Origin: Mycolicibacterium baixiangningiae
GTDB taxonomy: Bacteria > Actinomycetota > Actinomycetes > Mycobacteriales > Mycobacteriaceae
Assembly (NCBI RefSeq): GCF_016313185.1
Contig: NZ_CP066218.1
Coordinates: 186,001-250,000 of the forward strand
Direction of reading: 5' to 3'
Length of the DNA stretch: 64,000 nt
Positions 20,681 through 31,144 of the stretch are shown in pieces. Position numbers and translations under genes: made by a program. Position 1 is the stretch's first letter, and the number at the start of each line of letters is the position of its first letter. Under the pieces are notes generated by a model. It was not told the DNA's origin. It saw only the letters and a program-made list of their open reading frames with translations, and made no database searches.

Positions 20681-21793
20681 TTCGTCGAACGTGATCACAC
20701 CGCGAATGTTCTTGCCGTCCAACATGTCCTGATAGCCCTGGTTGATGTCTTCGAGGCGGTAGGTGTTGGTGACCATCTCGTCGACCTTCAGCAATCCGGA
20801 CTTGTACAGCCCGACCAGCCGCGGTGTCTCGACGTGGCTGCTGCCGCCGCCGAAGATGTTGCCCTTCAACGTCTTCTGCAGCATCGTGAACAGGAACAGA
20901 TTGAGTTTGACGTCGGCCTCGAACATCGAACCCATGCCCGTGACGACGCAGGTCCCGGTCTTGGCCGTCAGCGTCATGGCCTCTTCGATGTATTCGCCGC
21001 GCATCTCGCCGACGGTGATGATCGTCTTCTCGGCCATGAAACCGTGCGTCAGCTCCAGGACCGGGTTGATCGCCTCGGCCATGGACGAGAACACATGTGT
21101 GGCACCGAATTTGATGGCCTGCTCACGCTTGAACTCGACCGGATCGATCGCGACGACGTTGCGCGCGCCGGCGATCACCGCACCTTGGAGCGCCGAGAGC
21201 CCGATGCCGCCGACGCCGACGATCACCACCGTCTCGCCCGGGAGGACCTCGGCGACGTTGGTGGCCGAGCCGAACCCCGTCGGCACCGCACAGCCCATGA
21301 TCGCGGCGGTCTCGAACGGGACGTCGTGATCGATCTTGACGACGGAGTCCTTGTGCACGGTCATGTACGGCGCGAACGTGCCGAGCAGGTTCATCGGTGA
21401 AACCTCGGTGCTGCCGGCGTGGATGCGGCTGGTGCCGTCGGCGATGGCCTTGCCGCCGAGCAGCAGCGCACCGCGGTCACACAGCGAGCGGAAGCCCCGC
21501 AGGCATGGCTGACACTGTCCGCACGAGGGGATGAACGCGAGGATGACGTGGTCGCCTTCGGCCAGCCCGGTCACGTTCTTCCCGACCTTGGTGATCACCC
21601 CGGCGCCCTCGTGGCCGCCGAGTGCGGGCAGGGCGATCGGGGTGGCGCCCGTGGTCAGGTGGTAGTCGGAATGGCACATGCCCGCGGCATGGACGCGGAT
21701 CTGGACCTCATCGTCGACGGGGTCGCCGATCTCGATCTCGTCGACGCGGAACGGCGAGTTCAGTTCCCAGAGCAGGGCACCCTTGGTCTTCAT
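20669..21793 (-). CDS. NDMA-dependent alcohol dehydrogenase
   Basis: The 374-aa protein is a zinc-type medium-chain dehydrogenase. It has CHSDYH early (catalytic Zn Cys, about 40), GGHEGAGVI, a structural zinc lobe C-x2-C-x2-C-x7-C in CGQCQPCLRGFRSLC, and the nucleotide fold VGVGGIGLSALQG. Overall sequence and length match mycobacterial enzymes that re-oxidise bound NADH with N,N-dimethyl-4-nitrosoaniline and use mycofactocin in vivo (family knowledge). The promoter carries a KstR-consensus box, suggesting control by the cholesterol/sterol regulon. Confidence 0.9.
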   Translation of the reverse strand: MKTKGALLWELNSPFRVDEIEIGDPVDDEVQIRVHAAGMCHSDYHLTTGATPIALPALGGHEGAGVITKVGKNVTGLAEGDHVILAFIPSCGQCQPCLRGFRSLCDRGALLLGGKAIADGTSRIHAGSTEVSPMNLLGTFAPYMTVHKDSVVKIDHDVPFETAAIMGCAVPTGFGSATNVAEVLPGETVVIVGVGGIGLSALQGAVIAGARNVVAIDPVEFKREQAIKFGATHVFSSMAEAINPVLELTHGFMAEKTIITVGEMRGEYIEEAMTLTAKTGTCVVTGMGSMFEADVKLNLFLFTMLQKTLKGNIFGGGSSHVETPRLVGLYKSGLLKVDEMVTNTYRLEDINQGYQDMLDGKNIRGVITFDESDW

Positions 21794-21801
21794 GATCCGC
21801 G

Positions 21802-21807
21802 ATCATA
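21802..21807 (-). promoter_or_regulatory. -10 element TATGAT of the alcohol dehydrogenase gene
   Basis: Read on the minus strand, TATGAT is followed after 8 bases by the ATG at 21793, so transcription would start at or next to the start codon. This matches leaderless mRNAs common in mycobacteria. The KstR-type box overlaps it. Confidence 0.5.
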
Positions 21808-21819
21808 GAACACGTTCCA
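21806..21819. promoter_or_regulatory. KstR-consensus operator
   Basis: TAGAACACGTTCCA fits the published KstR motif form TNNAACNNGTTNNA at every fixed position. It overlaps the predicted -10 element of the alcohol dehydrogenase gene, a good position for repression. The kstR gene itself is not in the window. Confidence 0.6.
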
Positions 21820-21880
21820 GTTCAGGGTGCAACGTGGGGTCTGACCAGCGCCTGAGAGCGCTTCGACCCGTCAGTTGCGG

Positions 21881-22651
21881 TTATGCCGCGCGGGAGGTGA
21901 GGACGAGGGGTTCGCCGTCGGTGACCGCGATCGTGTGTTCGCTGTGGGCGGTCCGCGAGCCGTCGGCCGAACGGATGGTCCACCCGTCGGGGTCGTAGAC
22001 GATCCGGTCGGTGCCGAGGGCGAGCCACGGCTCGAGCGCGAGGGTCAGGCCGGGTCGCAGCACCAGGCCGCGGCCTGCCCGCCCCTGGTTGGGGACGTGC
22101 GGATCCTCGTGCATGGTCCGGCCGAGGCCGTGCCCGCCGAACTGGGTGTTGACCCGGTAGCCGTAGTCGGCGGAGACGGCGCCGATCGCGGCGGAGATGT
22201 CACCGAGCCGGCCGCCGGGGCGGGCGGCGTCGATCCCCGCGGCCAGCGCGCGTTCGGTCGCCTCGATCAACCGCTGGTCCTCGGCCCGTGGGGTGCCGAC
22301 GATGAGGCTGCGCGCCGAATCGGCCACCCACCCGTCGATCGATACGGCGATGTCCATGCTCAGCAGGTCGCCGTCGCGCAGCACGTAGTCGTGGGGCAAG
22401 CCGTGGAGCACCGCATCGTTGACCGACAGGCAGATGACGTTGCGGAAGGGGCCACGGCCGAACGACGGCGCATAGTCCCAGTAGCAGGACACCGCCTTCC
22501 GGTCGGCGATCAGCTCCCGGGCGCGGTGTTCGAGCTCGAGCAGGTTCACCCCGACCCGGGCCCGCCCCTGCAGGTCGTCGAGTAGTTCGGCGATGAAGGC
22601 GCCGGTGGTGCGCATCGCCTCGATCTCCCGCGGTGTCTTCAGCTCCAGCAC
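21881..22651 (-). CDS. map: Type I methionine aminopeptidase
   Basis: The 256-aa enzyme removes the N-terminal Met from new proteins. It has the pita-bread fold with metal ligands in LSMDIAVSIDGWVADSA (two Asp), HGLGRTMHEDPHVPN (His) and LTLALEPWLALG (Glu), and a late Glu in HTIAV context. GTG 22651 (VLELKTPREIEAM) is preferred because a GAAGGG site precedes it and family members begin here; an ATG at 22714 would add 21 hydrophobic residues and cross an operator. The gene is divergent from an XRE regulator. Mycobacteria usually have two Met aminopeptidases, so this may be the second one. Confidence 0.87.
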   Translation of the reverse strand: MLELKTPREIEAMRTTGAFIAELLDDLQGRARVGVNLLELEHRARELIADRKAVSCYWDYAPSFGRGPFRNVICLSVNDAVLHGLPHDYVLRDGDLLSMDIAVSIDGWVADSARSLIVGTPRAEDQRLIEATERALAAGIDAARPGGRLGDISAAIGAVSADYGYRVNTQFGGHGLGRTMHEDPHVPNQGRAGRGLVLRPGLTLALEPWLALGTDRIVYDPDGWTIRSADGSRTAHSEHTIAVTDGEPLVLTSRAA

Positions 22652-22672
22652 GCCGTCGCCCTTCTCCTGGTC

Positions 22673-22686
22673 GGTATAGAAATACC
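22673..22686. promoter_or_regulatory. Inverted repeat operator 1 (GGTAT-N4-ATACC)
   Basis: A perfect 5-bp inverted repeat, GGTAT-AGAA-ATACC, lies between map and the XRE gene. Its centre is 31 bp, about three helical turns, from a second copy. This is the form expected for a small HTH repressor acting on its own promoter. Confidence 0.6.
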
Positions 22687-22703
22687 AGACTAGTACAGCG
22701 ATC

Positions 22704-22717
22704 GGTATTTTCATACC
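22704..22717. promoter_or_regulatory. Inverted repeat operator 2 (GGTAT-N4-ATACC)
   Basis: GGTAT-TTTC-ATACC is the second copy of the same motif. It lies just upstream of the predicted -10 element (TATGCT, 22728-22733) of the XRE gene, over the -35 area. With the first copy it suggests cooperative binding by a dimer pair. Confidence 0.6.
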
Positions 22718-22727
22718 AAGCGTGGCG

Positions 22728-22733
22728 TATGCT
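22728..22733 (+). promoter_or_regulatory. -10 element TATGCT of the XRE gene
   Basis: TATGCT ends 6 bases before the ATG at 22740, so the transcript would begin at the start codon (leaderless). No Shine-Dalgarno sequence is present, which agrees with this. Confidence 0.5.
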
Positions 22734-22739
22734 CACCGC

Positions 22740-23006
22740 ATGGTGCGATCCCCGTTGACGCCGCAGCAGCTCGCCGCAGGCAAGCGTCTCGGCGCTCACC
22801 TCCGGCAGGCGCGCGGTGACCGCAAGCTCGCCGATGTCGCGCAGGCTGCGTCGATCTCGCCGGAGACCCTGCGCAAGATCGAGACGGGACGCCTTGCGAC
22901 GCCCGCCTTCACGACCGTCGCCGCCCTCGCGGCGGTGCTGGAGATCCCGTTGGACGACCTCGCCCGGATCTGCATGCCGGAACCGGATCTCCAGAAGACG
23001 GGATAG
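22740..23006 (+). CDS. XRE/Cro-type helix-turn-helix regulator
   Basis: The 88-aa protein is almost only an HTH_3 domain (about 15-72): LGAHLRQARG, then ADVAQAASISPETLRKIETG (recognition helix) and FTTVAALAAVLEIPLDDL. It is a single-domain repressor or activator. ATG 22740 is preferred over GTG 22722 because of the leaderless promoter layout. Twin operators in the divergent gap suggest that it controls itself and perhaps map. Its 3' end converges on sigG with only 5 bp between. Confidence 0.83.
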   Translation: MVRSPLTPQQLAAGKRLGAHLRQARGDRKLADVAQAASISPETLRKIETGRLATPAFTTVAALAAVLEIPLDDLARICMPEPDLQKTG

Positions 23007-23011
23007 CTCCC

Positions 23012-25922
<2,911 letters not shown>

Positions 25923-25938
25923 TGTCGGGCGCCTCGCT

Positions 25939-25944
25939 TAAGTT
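25939..25944 (+). promoter_or_regulatory. -10-like element TAAGTT before a leaderless micro-ORF
   Basis: TAAGTT ends 6 bases before an ATG at 25951 that opens a 12-codon frame. The spacing is that of leaderless mycobacterial transcripts. It lies 16 bp downstream of the preceding gene's stop. Confidence 0.4.
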
Positions 25945-25950
25945 GGCCGC

Positions 25951-25989
25951 ATGAGATCCCAGCGGGAAGCGGAGCGGATCCGCGCATGA
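25951..25989 (+). CDS. 12-codon leader ORF overlapping the DUF2786 gene start
   Basis: The frame ATG 25951 to TGA 25987-25989 encodes MRSQREAERIRA. Its stop overlaps the ATG of the next gene as ATGA. Together with the -10-like element just upstream this looks like a leaderless leader peptide that feeds ribosomes into the next gene, which has no good Shine-Dalgarno sequence of its own. No peptide function is claimed. Confidence 0.4.
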   Translation: MRSQREAERIRA

Positions 25990-26735
25990 GTGACGACAAG
26001 ATGCTGGCGCGTATCGCGGCCCTGCTGCGCCAGGCCGAAGGCACCGACAACGTGCACGAGGCAGAGGCTTTCATGGCCGCCGCACAGCGCCTGGCCACGG
26101 CGACGTCGATCGACCTGGCGCTGGCCCGGTCACACTCCGATCAGCGCACCAAGGCACAGACACCCGTGCAGCGCACCATCACGATCGGCGAAGCCGGCAC
26201 CCGTGGACTGCGGACCTACGTGCAGTTGTTCGTGGTCATCGCCGCCGCGAACGACGTCAAGTGCGACGTCGCGTCGAACTCGACGTTCGTCTACGCCTAC
26301 GGGTTCGCCGAGGACATCGACGCCAGCCACGCGCTCTATGCGGGCCTGGTCATGCAGATGGTCAAGGCGTCGGAGGCCTACATCGGCTCCGGCGCGCACC
26401 GGCCCACCCCGACCATCACGGCGCGGCTGAACTTCCAGCTGGCGTTCGGGGCGCGTATCGGCCAGCGGCTCATCGAGGCCCGCGACGAGGCGCTGGCCGC
26501 CGCCACGGAGGATTACGACAACCGGCCGGGCACCGCGATCGCGTTACGCGACAAGGATCTCGAGCTCAAGGACTTCTACAAGCAGGCGTCGCAGGCCAGG
26601 GGTACCTGGCGTGCGGCCAGCGCCACCGCCGGATATTCGTCGGCGGCGCGGCGCGCCGGTGACCGGGCCGGGCAGCGGGCACGGCTCGGACCGAGTTCCG
26701 AACTGGCCGGTGCCCGCCCGGCGCTGGAGACGTGA
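25986..26735 (+). CDS. DUF2786 protein, Rv0184-like
   Basis: The 249-aa protein begins with the DUF2786 block (about 5-45): MLARIAALLRQAEGTDNVHEAEAFMAAAQRL, in which the LLRQAEGT-x-x-x-EAE pattern is characteristic. The rest is a mixed alpha/beta region ending in an Arg/Ala-rich tail. Function is unknown. Length and neighbour match M. tuberculosis Rv0184 (249 aa). It overlaps the next gene by four bases, and the two are paired across mycobacteria, suggesting a joint role. Confidence 0.87.
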   Translation: MSDDKMLARIAALLRQAEGTDNVHEAEAFMAAAQRLATATSIDLALARSHSDQRTKAQTPVQRTITIGEAGTRGLRTYVQLFVVIAAANDVKCDVASNSTFVYAYGFAEDIDASHALYAGLVMQMVKASEAYIGSGAHRPTPTITARLNFQLAFGARIGQRLIEARDEALAAATEDYDNRPGTAIALRDKDLELKDFYKQASQARGTWRAASATAGYSSAARRAGDRAGQRARLGPSSELAGARPALET

Positions 26736-27247
26736 GCAGCCGCGACACCCAGCGCGCCAAGGTCTACGCGGCGGAGCAGTTCGTCCGCACGCTCTTCGAC
26801 CGGACGGCCGAACACGGGAACCAGGTGGTCGAGTTCTTCGGCGCCCAGCTGACCCTGCCGCCCGAAGCGCGCTTCGCGTCGGTGGCGTCGGTGCAGGCCT
26901 ATGTCGACGCCGTCCTGGCCCACCCGCGGATCCGGGCCGGCTGGCCCGGCGCGGGTCCGCTGGCCGTCCGCGCCCGCCGCGGCGCCACCGCCGCGCACTA
27001 CGAATGCGCCGACGGCCGGGCCGTGATCGCCGTCCCCGACCGGCACACCACCTGGGCCCTGCGCGAGCTGGTGGTCCTGCACGAGGTCGCCCATCACCTG
27101 TGCCACGCCGAACCGGCGCACGGCCCCGCCTTCACGTCCACGTTCTGCGAGGTGGCGGACGCCGTGATGGGCCCGGAGGTGGCTCATGTGCTGCGGGTGG
27201 TGTACGCCAAAGAAGGGGTCCGGCTGGGTGGCGGTTCCACGGGTTAA
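26732..27247 (+). CDS. Putative zinc metallohydrolase, Rv0185-like (TIGR04338 type)
   Basis: The 171-aa protein has a clear zinc site, VVLHEVAHHLCHAEPAHGPAF (about 111-131): HEVAH supplies two His and the Glu, and the later His in AHG would be the third ligand. This agrees with the actinobacterial TIGR04338 family of small metallohydrolases with unknown substrate. GTG 26732 overlaps the DUF2786 stop. It is a candidate peptidase or hydrolase working with its upstream partner. Confidence 0.85.
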   Translation: MSSRDTQRAKVYAAEQFVRTLFDRTAEHGNQVVEFFGAQLTLPPEARFASVASVQAYVDAVLAHPRIRAGWPGAGPLAVRARRGATAAHYECADGRAVIAVPDRHTTWALRELVVLHEVAHHLCHAEPAHGPAFTSTFCEVADAVMGPEVAHVLRVVYAKEGVRLGGGSTG

Positions 27248-27257
27248 CGTGGGCGGC

Positions 27258-27917
27258 GTGAACGAGCCGAATCCGCAGGCGGTCGACCAGCTTTTCGACC
27301 GGTTGCTGCACACCGAGGACGACGCGCTGATCGCCGCCCGGGAGTCGGCTGCGGCGGCTGGGATGCCGCAGATCGAGGTGTCCGCCCAGCACGGCAGGCT
27401 GCTGTTGTTACTGGCGACGATGATCGGTGCGCGGCGGGTGCTCGAAATCGGCACGCTCGCCGGGTACAGCACCATCAACCTGGCCCGCGGCGCCGGGCCC
27501 GACGGTCGCGTCGTCACCCTCGAATTCGACCCACGCCACGCCGAGGTGGCCCGGGCGAACCTGGCTCGCGCCGGTGTCGACGACCGGGTCGAGGTGCTGG
27601 TGGGTGCGGCGCTGGACACCTTGCCCACGCTGCAGACGGGCGCCCCGTTCGACCTGGTGTTCATCGATGCCGACAAGGAGAACAACGTCGCCTACGTCGA
27701 ATGGGCGATCAGGCTCGGCCGGCAGGGCACGGTGATCGTGGTCGACAACGTCACCCGGATGGGCCGCATCTACGACCCGGCGCCCGATGACCTGCAGGCC
27801 ACGGCGGTGCGCGAGATGCTCGAGATGATGGGCGGCCACCCGCGGTTGACGACCGCCGCGATCCAGACCGTCGGGGCCAAGAACTGGGACGGCTTCGCTG
27901 TCGCCGTCGTGACGTAG
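27258..27917 (+). CDS. SAM-dependent O-methyltransferase, Rv0187-like
   Basis: The 219-aa enzyme is of the class I catechol-type O-methyltransferase family: motif I VLEIGTLAGYSTINLARG (about 55-72), acidic loop LEFDPRHAEVARANL, the metal and substrate motif VFIDADKENNVAYVEWA, and VVDNVTRMG. These enzymes need a divalent metal. GTG 27258 is used; GTG 27249 would add three residues. The length matches Rv0187 (220 aa). The acceptor substrate is unknown. Confidence 0.88.
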   Translation: MNEPNPQAVDQLFDRLLHTEDDALIAARESAAAAGMPQIEVSAQHGRLLLLLATMIGARRVLEIGTLAGYSTINLARGAGPDGRVVTLEFDPRHAEVARANLARAGVDDRVEVLVGAALDTLPTLQTGAPFDLVFIDADKENNVAYVEWAIRLGRQGTVIVVDNVTRMGRIYDPAPDDLQATAVREMLEMMGGHPRLTTAAIQTVGAKNWDGFAVAVVT

Positions 27918-27946
27918 CGCGCCGGAATTCGGGTATCGGATGCGGC

Positions 27947-28342
27947 ATGGGGATCTGCTACCGAAACGGCATGGTGATCGTCGACCGGGTGGTTCATGCC
28001 CCGCCCGCGACGGTGTGGTCGGTCCTCGTCGACCTCGAGGCGTGGCCGAAGTGGGGCCCGACGGTGGCCGGCGCCCAACTGCTCGACGGCACTGAACTCG
28101 GGCTGGGCGAGCGCGGCAAGGTCTACACCCCGGTGGGCGTGCCGCTGCCGTTCACGATCACCGAATTCGAGCCGAGCCGGCGATGGGCCTGGCAGGTGGC
28201 GGGCGTACCCGCCACCGCGCACGGCGTCGAACCGACCGACGACGGCACACGCGTGTACATGGCCGCACCGGTGTGGGCGGCGCCGTACGTTCCGGTTCTC
28301 GCCGTCGCGCTGCAGCGCATCGACCGGATGGTCAGCGGCTAA
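27947..28342 (+). CDS. SRPBCC (START-like) family protein
   Basis: The 131-aa protein has the helix-grip pattern: an opening strand VIVDRVVHAPPATVWSVLVDLEAWPKWGP, then beta strands and a long C-terminal helix. It resembles polyketide cyclase/dehydrase-type SRPBCC proteins that bind hydrophobic ligands. ATG 27971 (MVIVDRVV) is an equally good start. It converges on ilvD, with a large palindrome between them. Confidence 0.78.
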   Translation: MGICYRNGMVIVDRVVHAPPATVWSVLVDLEAWPKWGPTVAGAQLLDGTELGLGERGKVYTPVGVPLPFTITEFEPSRRWAWQVAGVPATAHGVEPTDDGTRVYMAAPVWAAPYVPVLAVALQRIDRMVSG

Positions 28343-28355
28343 CCCGCTCAGCTGT

Positions 28356-28419
28356 CGCCGACAGTACGGTTGTTGCGCTGCTTACGCGAGTAACCGCATC
28401 AACAACCGTACTGTCGGCG
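28356..28419. repeat. 64-bp palindrome between convergent genes (20-bp perfect arms)
   Basis: The left arm CGCCGACAGTACGGTTGTTG (28356-28375) and the right arm at 28400-28419 are perfect reverse complements. The 24-bp centre has its own small stem, TTAC-GCGA-GTAA. It lies 13 bp after the SRPBCC stop and 11 bp before the ilvD stop. It probably acts as a bidirectional terminator, though such length could also mark a mobile palindromic repeat. Confidence 0.75.
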
Positions 28420-28430
28420 CCGCGAGGGAC

Positions 28431-30140
28431 CTAGCTGCAGACCGCGCCGACCGCCGCCGAGCCGACCAGCTTCGTGTATTTGGCCAGCACGCCGGTGGTG
28501 TACACCGGGGGCAGCGGCTCGAAACCTGCTTTGCGGGAATCGAATTCGTCCTTGTCGACCAGCAGGTCCAGCGTGCCCTTGGCGACGTCGAGGCGGATCT
28601 TGTCGCCGTCGCGCACGAACGCGATCGGCCCACCGTCGACCGCCTCGGGCGCGATGTGACCGACGCACAGGCCCGTGGTGCCGCCCGAGAACCGGCCGTC
28701 GGTCATCAGCAGCACGTCCTTGCCCAGGCCCGCACCCTTGATGGCGCCGGTGATCGCCAACATCTCGCGCATCCCGGGTCCGCCCTTGGGGCCCTCGTAG
28801 CGGATGACGACGACGTCGCCATGGGTGATCGTGCCGTCCTCCAGCGCGTCCAGTGCGGCCCGCTCGCGCTCGAAAACCCTTGCGGTGCCCTCGAAGACGT
28901 CGGAGTCGAAGCCCGCGGACTTCACCACGGCACCCTCGGGCGCCAGCGACCCGTGCAGGATCGTGATACCGCCGGTCGGGTGGATCGGGTTGTTCATCGC
29001 CCGCAGCACCTTGCCGTCGGGGTCGGGCGGTTCGATGTGGGCCAGGTTCTCGGCCATCGTCTTGCCGGTGACGGTCAGGCAATCGCCGTGCAGCAGACCG
29101 GCGTCCAGCAGCGCCTTCATCACGACGGGCACGCCGCCGATCTCGTCGACGTGCTTCATCACGTGGCGGCCGAACGGCTTGACGTCGGCGAGGTGGGGCA
29201 CCCGGTTCCCGACGCGCGTGAAGTCCTCGAGCGTGAGCTTGACGTTGGCTTCCCACGCGATGGCCAGCAGGTGCAGCACGGCGTTGGTGGAACCGCCGAA
29301 CGCCATGACGACGGCGATCGCGTTCTCGAAGGCCTCCTTGGTGAGGATGTCGCGGGCGGTGATGCCACGGCGCAGCATCTCCACCACCGCTTCACCGGAG
29401 CGACGCGCATAGTCCTCGCGCCGCTTGTCGACGGCCAGCGGGGATGCGCTGCCCGGCAGCGACAGGCCCAGCGCCTCGGCGGCCGACGCCATGGTGTTGG
29501 CGGTGTACATGCCGCCGCAGGCACCTTCGCCGGGACAGATGGCCCGCTCGATGATGTCCACGTCCTCGCGCGACATCAGCCCGCGGGCGCACGCACCGAC
29601 CGCCTCGAAGGCGTCGATGATGGTGACTTCCTTCTCGCTGCCGTCGGTGAGCTTGGCGACGCCCGGCATGATCGAGCCGTTGTAGAAGAAGACGCTGGCC
29701 AGGTCGAGTCGGGCGGCGGCCATCAGCATGCCGGGGATCGACTTGTCGCAGCCGGCGAGCAGCACCGTGCCGTCGAGGCGCTCGGCCTGGACCACGGTCT
29801 CGACGCTGTCGGCGATCACCTCGCGGGAGACCAGTGAGAAGTGCATGCCCTCGTGGCCCATCGAGATGCCGTCGGAGACCGAGATCGTGCCGAATTCCAG
29901 CGGGAATCCGCCTGCGGAGTGCACACCGCCCTTGACCGACTGAGCCAGTCGCTGAAGCGACATGTTGCACGGGGTGATCTCGTTCCACGACGAACCCACG
30001 CCGATCTGCGGCTTCACCCAGTCGTCGTCGCCCATCCCTACCGCCCGCAGCATCCCGCGGGCAGCGGTCTTCTCGAGGCCGTCGGTGACGTCGCGCGAGC
30101 GCGGCTTGATATCGGGCGTTGAGCCGGTTCCTGAGGGCAT
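28431..30140 (-). CDS. ilvD: Dihydroxy-acid dehydratase
   Basis: The 569-aa enzyme of branched-chain amino acid synthesis converts dihydroxy-isovalerate and its homologue to the 2-keto acids. It shows the IlvD/Edd signatures [15 protein letters not shown] (cluster-ligand Cys about 127), a [16 protein letters not shown] block (about 199-214), and a C-terminal [11 protein letters not shown] motif. It matches Rv0189c in place and length (575 aa). It is divergent from the copper-type DUF305-ricR operon. Confidence 0.96.
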   Translation of the reverse strand: MPSGTGSTPDIKPRSRDVTDGLEKTAARGMLRAVGMGDDDWVKPQIGVGSSWNEITPCNMSLQRLAQSVKGGVHSAGGFPLEFGTISVSDGISMGHEGMHFSLVSREVIADSVETVVQAERLDGTVLLAGCDKSIPGMLMAAARLDLASVFFYNGSIMPGVAKLTDGSEKEVTIIDAFEAVGACARGLMSREDVDIIERAICPGEGACGGMYTANTMASAAEALGLSLPGSASPLAVDKRREDYARRSGEAVVEMLRRGITARDILTKEAFENAIAVVMAFGGSTNAVLHLLAIAWEANVKLTLEDFTRVGNRVPHLADVKPFGRHVMKHVDEIGGVPVVMKALLDAGLLHGDCLTVTGKTMAENLAHIEPPDPDGKVLRAMNNPIHPTGGITILHGSLAPEGAVVKSAGFDSDVFEGTARVFERERAALDALEDGTITHGDVVVIRYEGPKGGPGMREMLAITGAIKGAGLGKDVLLMTDGRFSGGTTGLCVGHIAPEAVDGGPIAFVRDGDKIRLDVAKGTLDLLVDKDEFDSRKAGFEPLPPVYTTGVLAKYTKLVGSAAVGAVCS

Positions 30141-30186
30141 CTATCGATTATGCCTTCGGCGTTTCCCCCGGCCAAACCAATTCTCT

Positions 30187-30203
30187 ATACCCCCTTGGGG
30201 TAT
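30187..30203. promoter_or_regulatory. RicR/CsoR-type copper operator
   Basis: ATACCCC-CTT-GGGGTAT is a 17-bp near-perfect palindrome of the kind bound by mycobacterial RicR and related CsoR repressors (TACCC...GGGTA). It covers the -35 area of the DUF305-ricR promoter, with the -10 element 6 bp further on, so binding would block transcription until copper is present. Confidence 0.78.
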
Positions 30204-30208
30204 GCGCG

Positions 30209-30214
30209 TACTGT
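30209..30214 (+). promoter_or_regulatory. -10 element TACTGT of the DUF305-ricR operon
   Basis: TACTGT is followed by 6 bases and then the ATG at 30221. There is no Shine-Dalgarno sequence, so the transcript is probably leaderless. Confidence 0.5.
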
Positions 30215-30220
30215 GGTGGC

Positions 30221-30829
30221 ATGACCGCACGTACCCTCCGGCCGCTCGCCCTGTTCGCTGCTCTCCTCGCGGTGCTCTTCCTGTCCGCGTGTACGAGCTC
30301 CGAACAGCAGAGCGACGGCCACACCGATCATGCCCACAGCGAGGCCGCGGGCGACACTCAGTCGCCGCACAACGCCGACGACGTCACCTTCGCCCGCGAC
30401 ATGATGCCGCACCACCAGCAGGCCCTGCAGCTGGTCGACCTGGCACGGGGCCGCTCCAACGATCCGGCGCTGCTCGAACTCGCCTCGGCGATCGCCGCGG
30501 CGCAGGGACCGGAGATGGACCAGCTGGCGGGGATGCTGCGCAGCTGGGGCCAGGACCCCGAGGTCGGCATGGACCACAGCGGGCACGACATGGCCGCCAT
30601 GCCCGGCATGGTCGACGACGCCACGATGAAGCGTCTCGAGTCGCTGAGCGGCCGGGAATTCGACACACTGTGGTTGGAATCGATGATCAGCCACCACCAG
30701 GGTGCGGTGGAGATGGCCAAGGCCGAGATCGCCAACGGTGACAATCCGGAGGCCAAGGCGATGGCCCAGCACATCATCGACGCCCAGGAGGCGGAGATCG
30801 CCCAGATGAAGCAGATGCTGGAGGGTTGA
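30221..30829 (+). CDS. DUF305 lipoprotein, probably copper-linked
   Basis: The 202-aa protein has lipobox LSAC (Cys about 24) and a His/Asp-rich linker (DGHTDHAHSEA). Two DUF305 (ferritin-like helical) repeats follow, each with a MMPHHQQAL or MISHHQGAV block rich in His and Met, plus DHSGHDMAAMPGM between them. The His and Met content suits copper binding at the outer face of the membrane. ATG 30221 is set by the leaderless promoter. It is co-transcribed with ricR, 2 bp downstream, under a RicR-type operator. Confidence 0.85.
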   Translation: MTARTLRPLALFAALLAVLFLSACTSSEQQSDGHTDHAHSEAAGDTQSPHNADDVTFARDMMPHHQQALQLVDLARGRSNDPALLELASAIAAAQGPEMDQLAGMLRSWGQDPEVGMDHSGHDMAAMPGMVDDATMKRLESLSGREFDTLWLESMISHHQGAVEMAKAEIANGDNPEAKAMAQHIIDAQEAEIAQMKQMLEG

Positions 30830-30831
30830 CG

Positions 30832-31143
30832 ATGTCCACAAGGGCCCCGGAAGACGTTGCCGTGCACGGCTACTCGGCGCAGAAGGAGAACTACGCCAAA
30901 CGGCTGCGCCGGATCGAGGGGCAGGTCCGTGGCATCGCGAAGATGATCGAGGACGACAAGTACTGCATCGACGTCCTCACCCAGATCAGCGCCGTCAACA
31001 GCGCGCTGCAGTCCGTCGCGCTGGGCCTGCTCGACGAACACCTCGGCCACTGCGTCAGCCAGGCCGTCGCCGAGGGCGGTGAGCAGGCCGACGCGAAACT
31101 CGCCGAGGCCAGTGCGGCGATCGCCAGACTGGTGCGGTCCTGA
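30832..31143 (+). CDS. ricR: Copper-sensing repressor RicR/CsoR family
   Basis: The 103-aa protein is a four-helix DUF156 repressor. The copper ligands Cys45, His70 and Cys74 are present and show exactly the spacing of CsoR (Cys36-His61-Cys65). KRLRRIEGQVRGIAKMI is the conserved DNA-binding helix. Its place after ilvD matches Rv0190 (RicR). GGAGGG lies just before ATG 30832. An operator upstream of the operon implies negative autoregulation, relieved by Cu(I). Confidence 0.93.
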   Translation: MSTRAPEDVAVHGYSAQKENYAKRLRRIEGQVRGIAKMIEDDKYCIDVLTQISAVNSALQSVALGLLDEHLGHCVSQAVAEGGEQADAKLAEASAAIARLVRS

Positions 31144-31144
31144 G

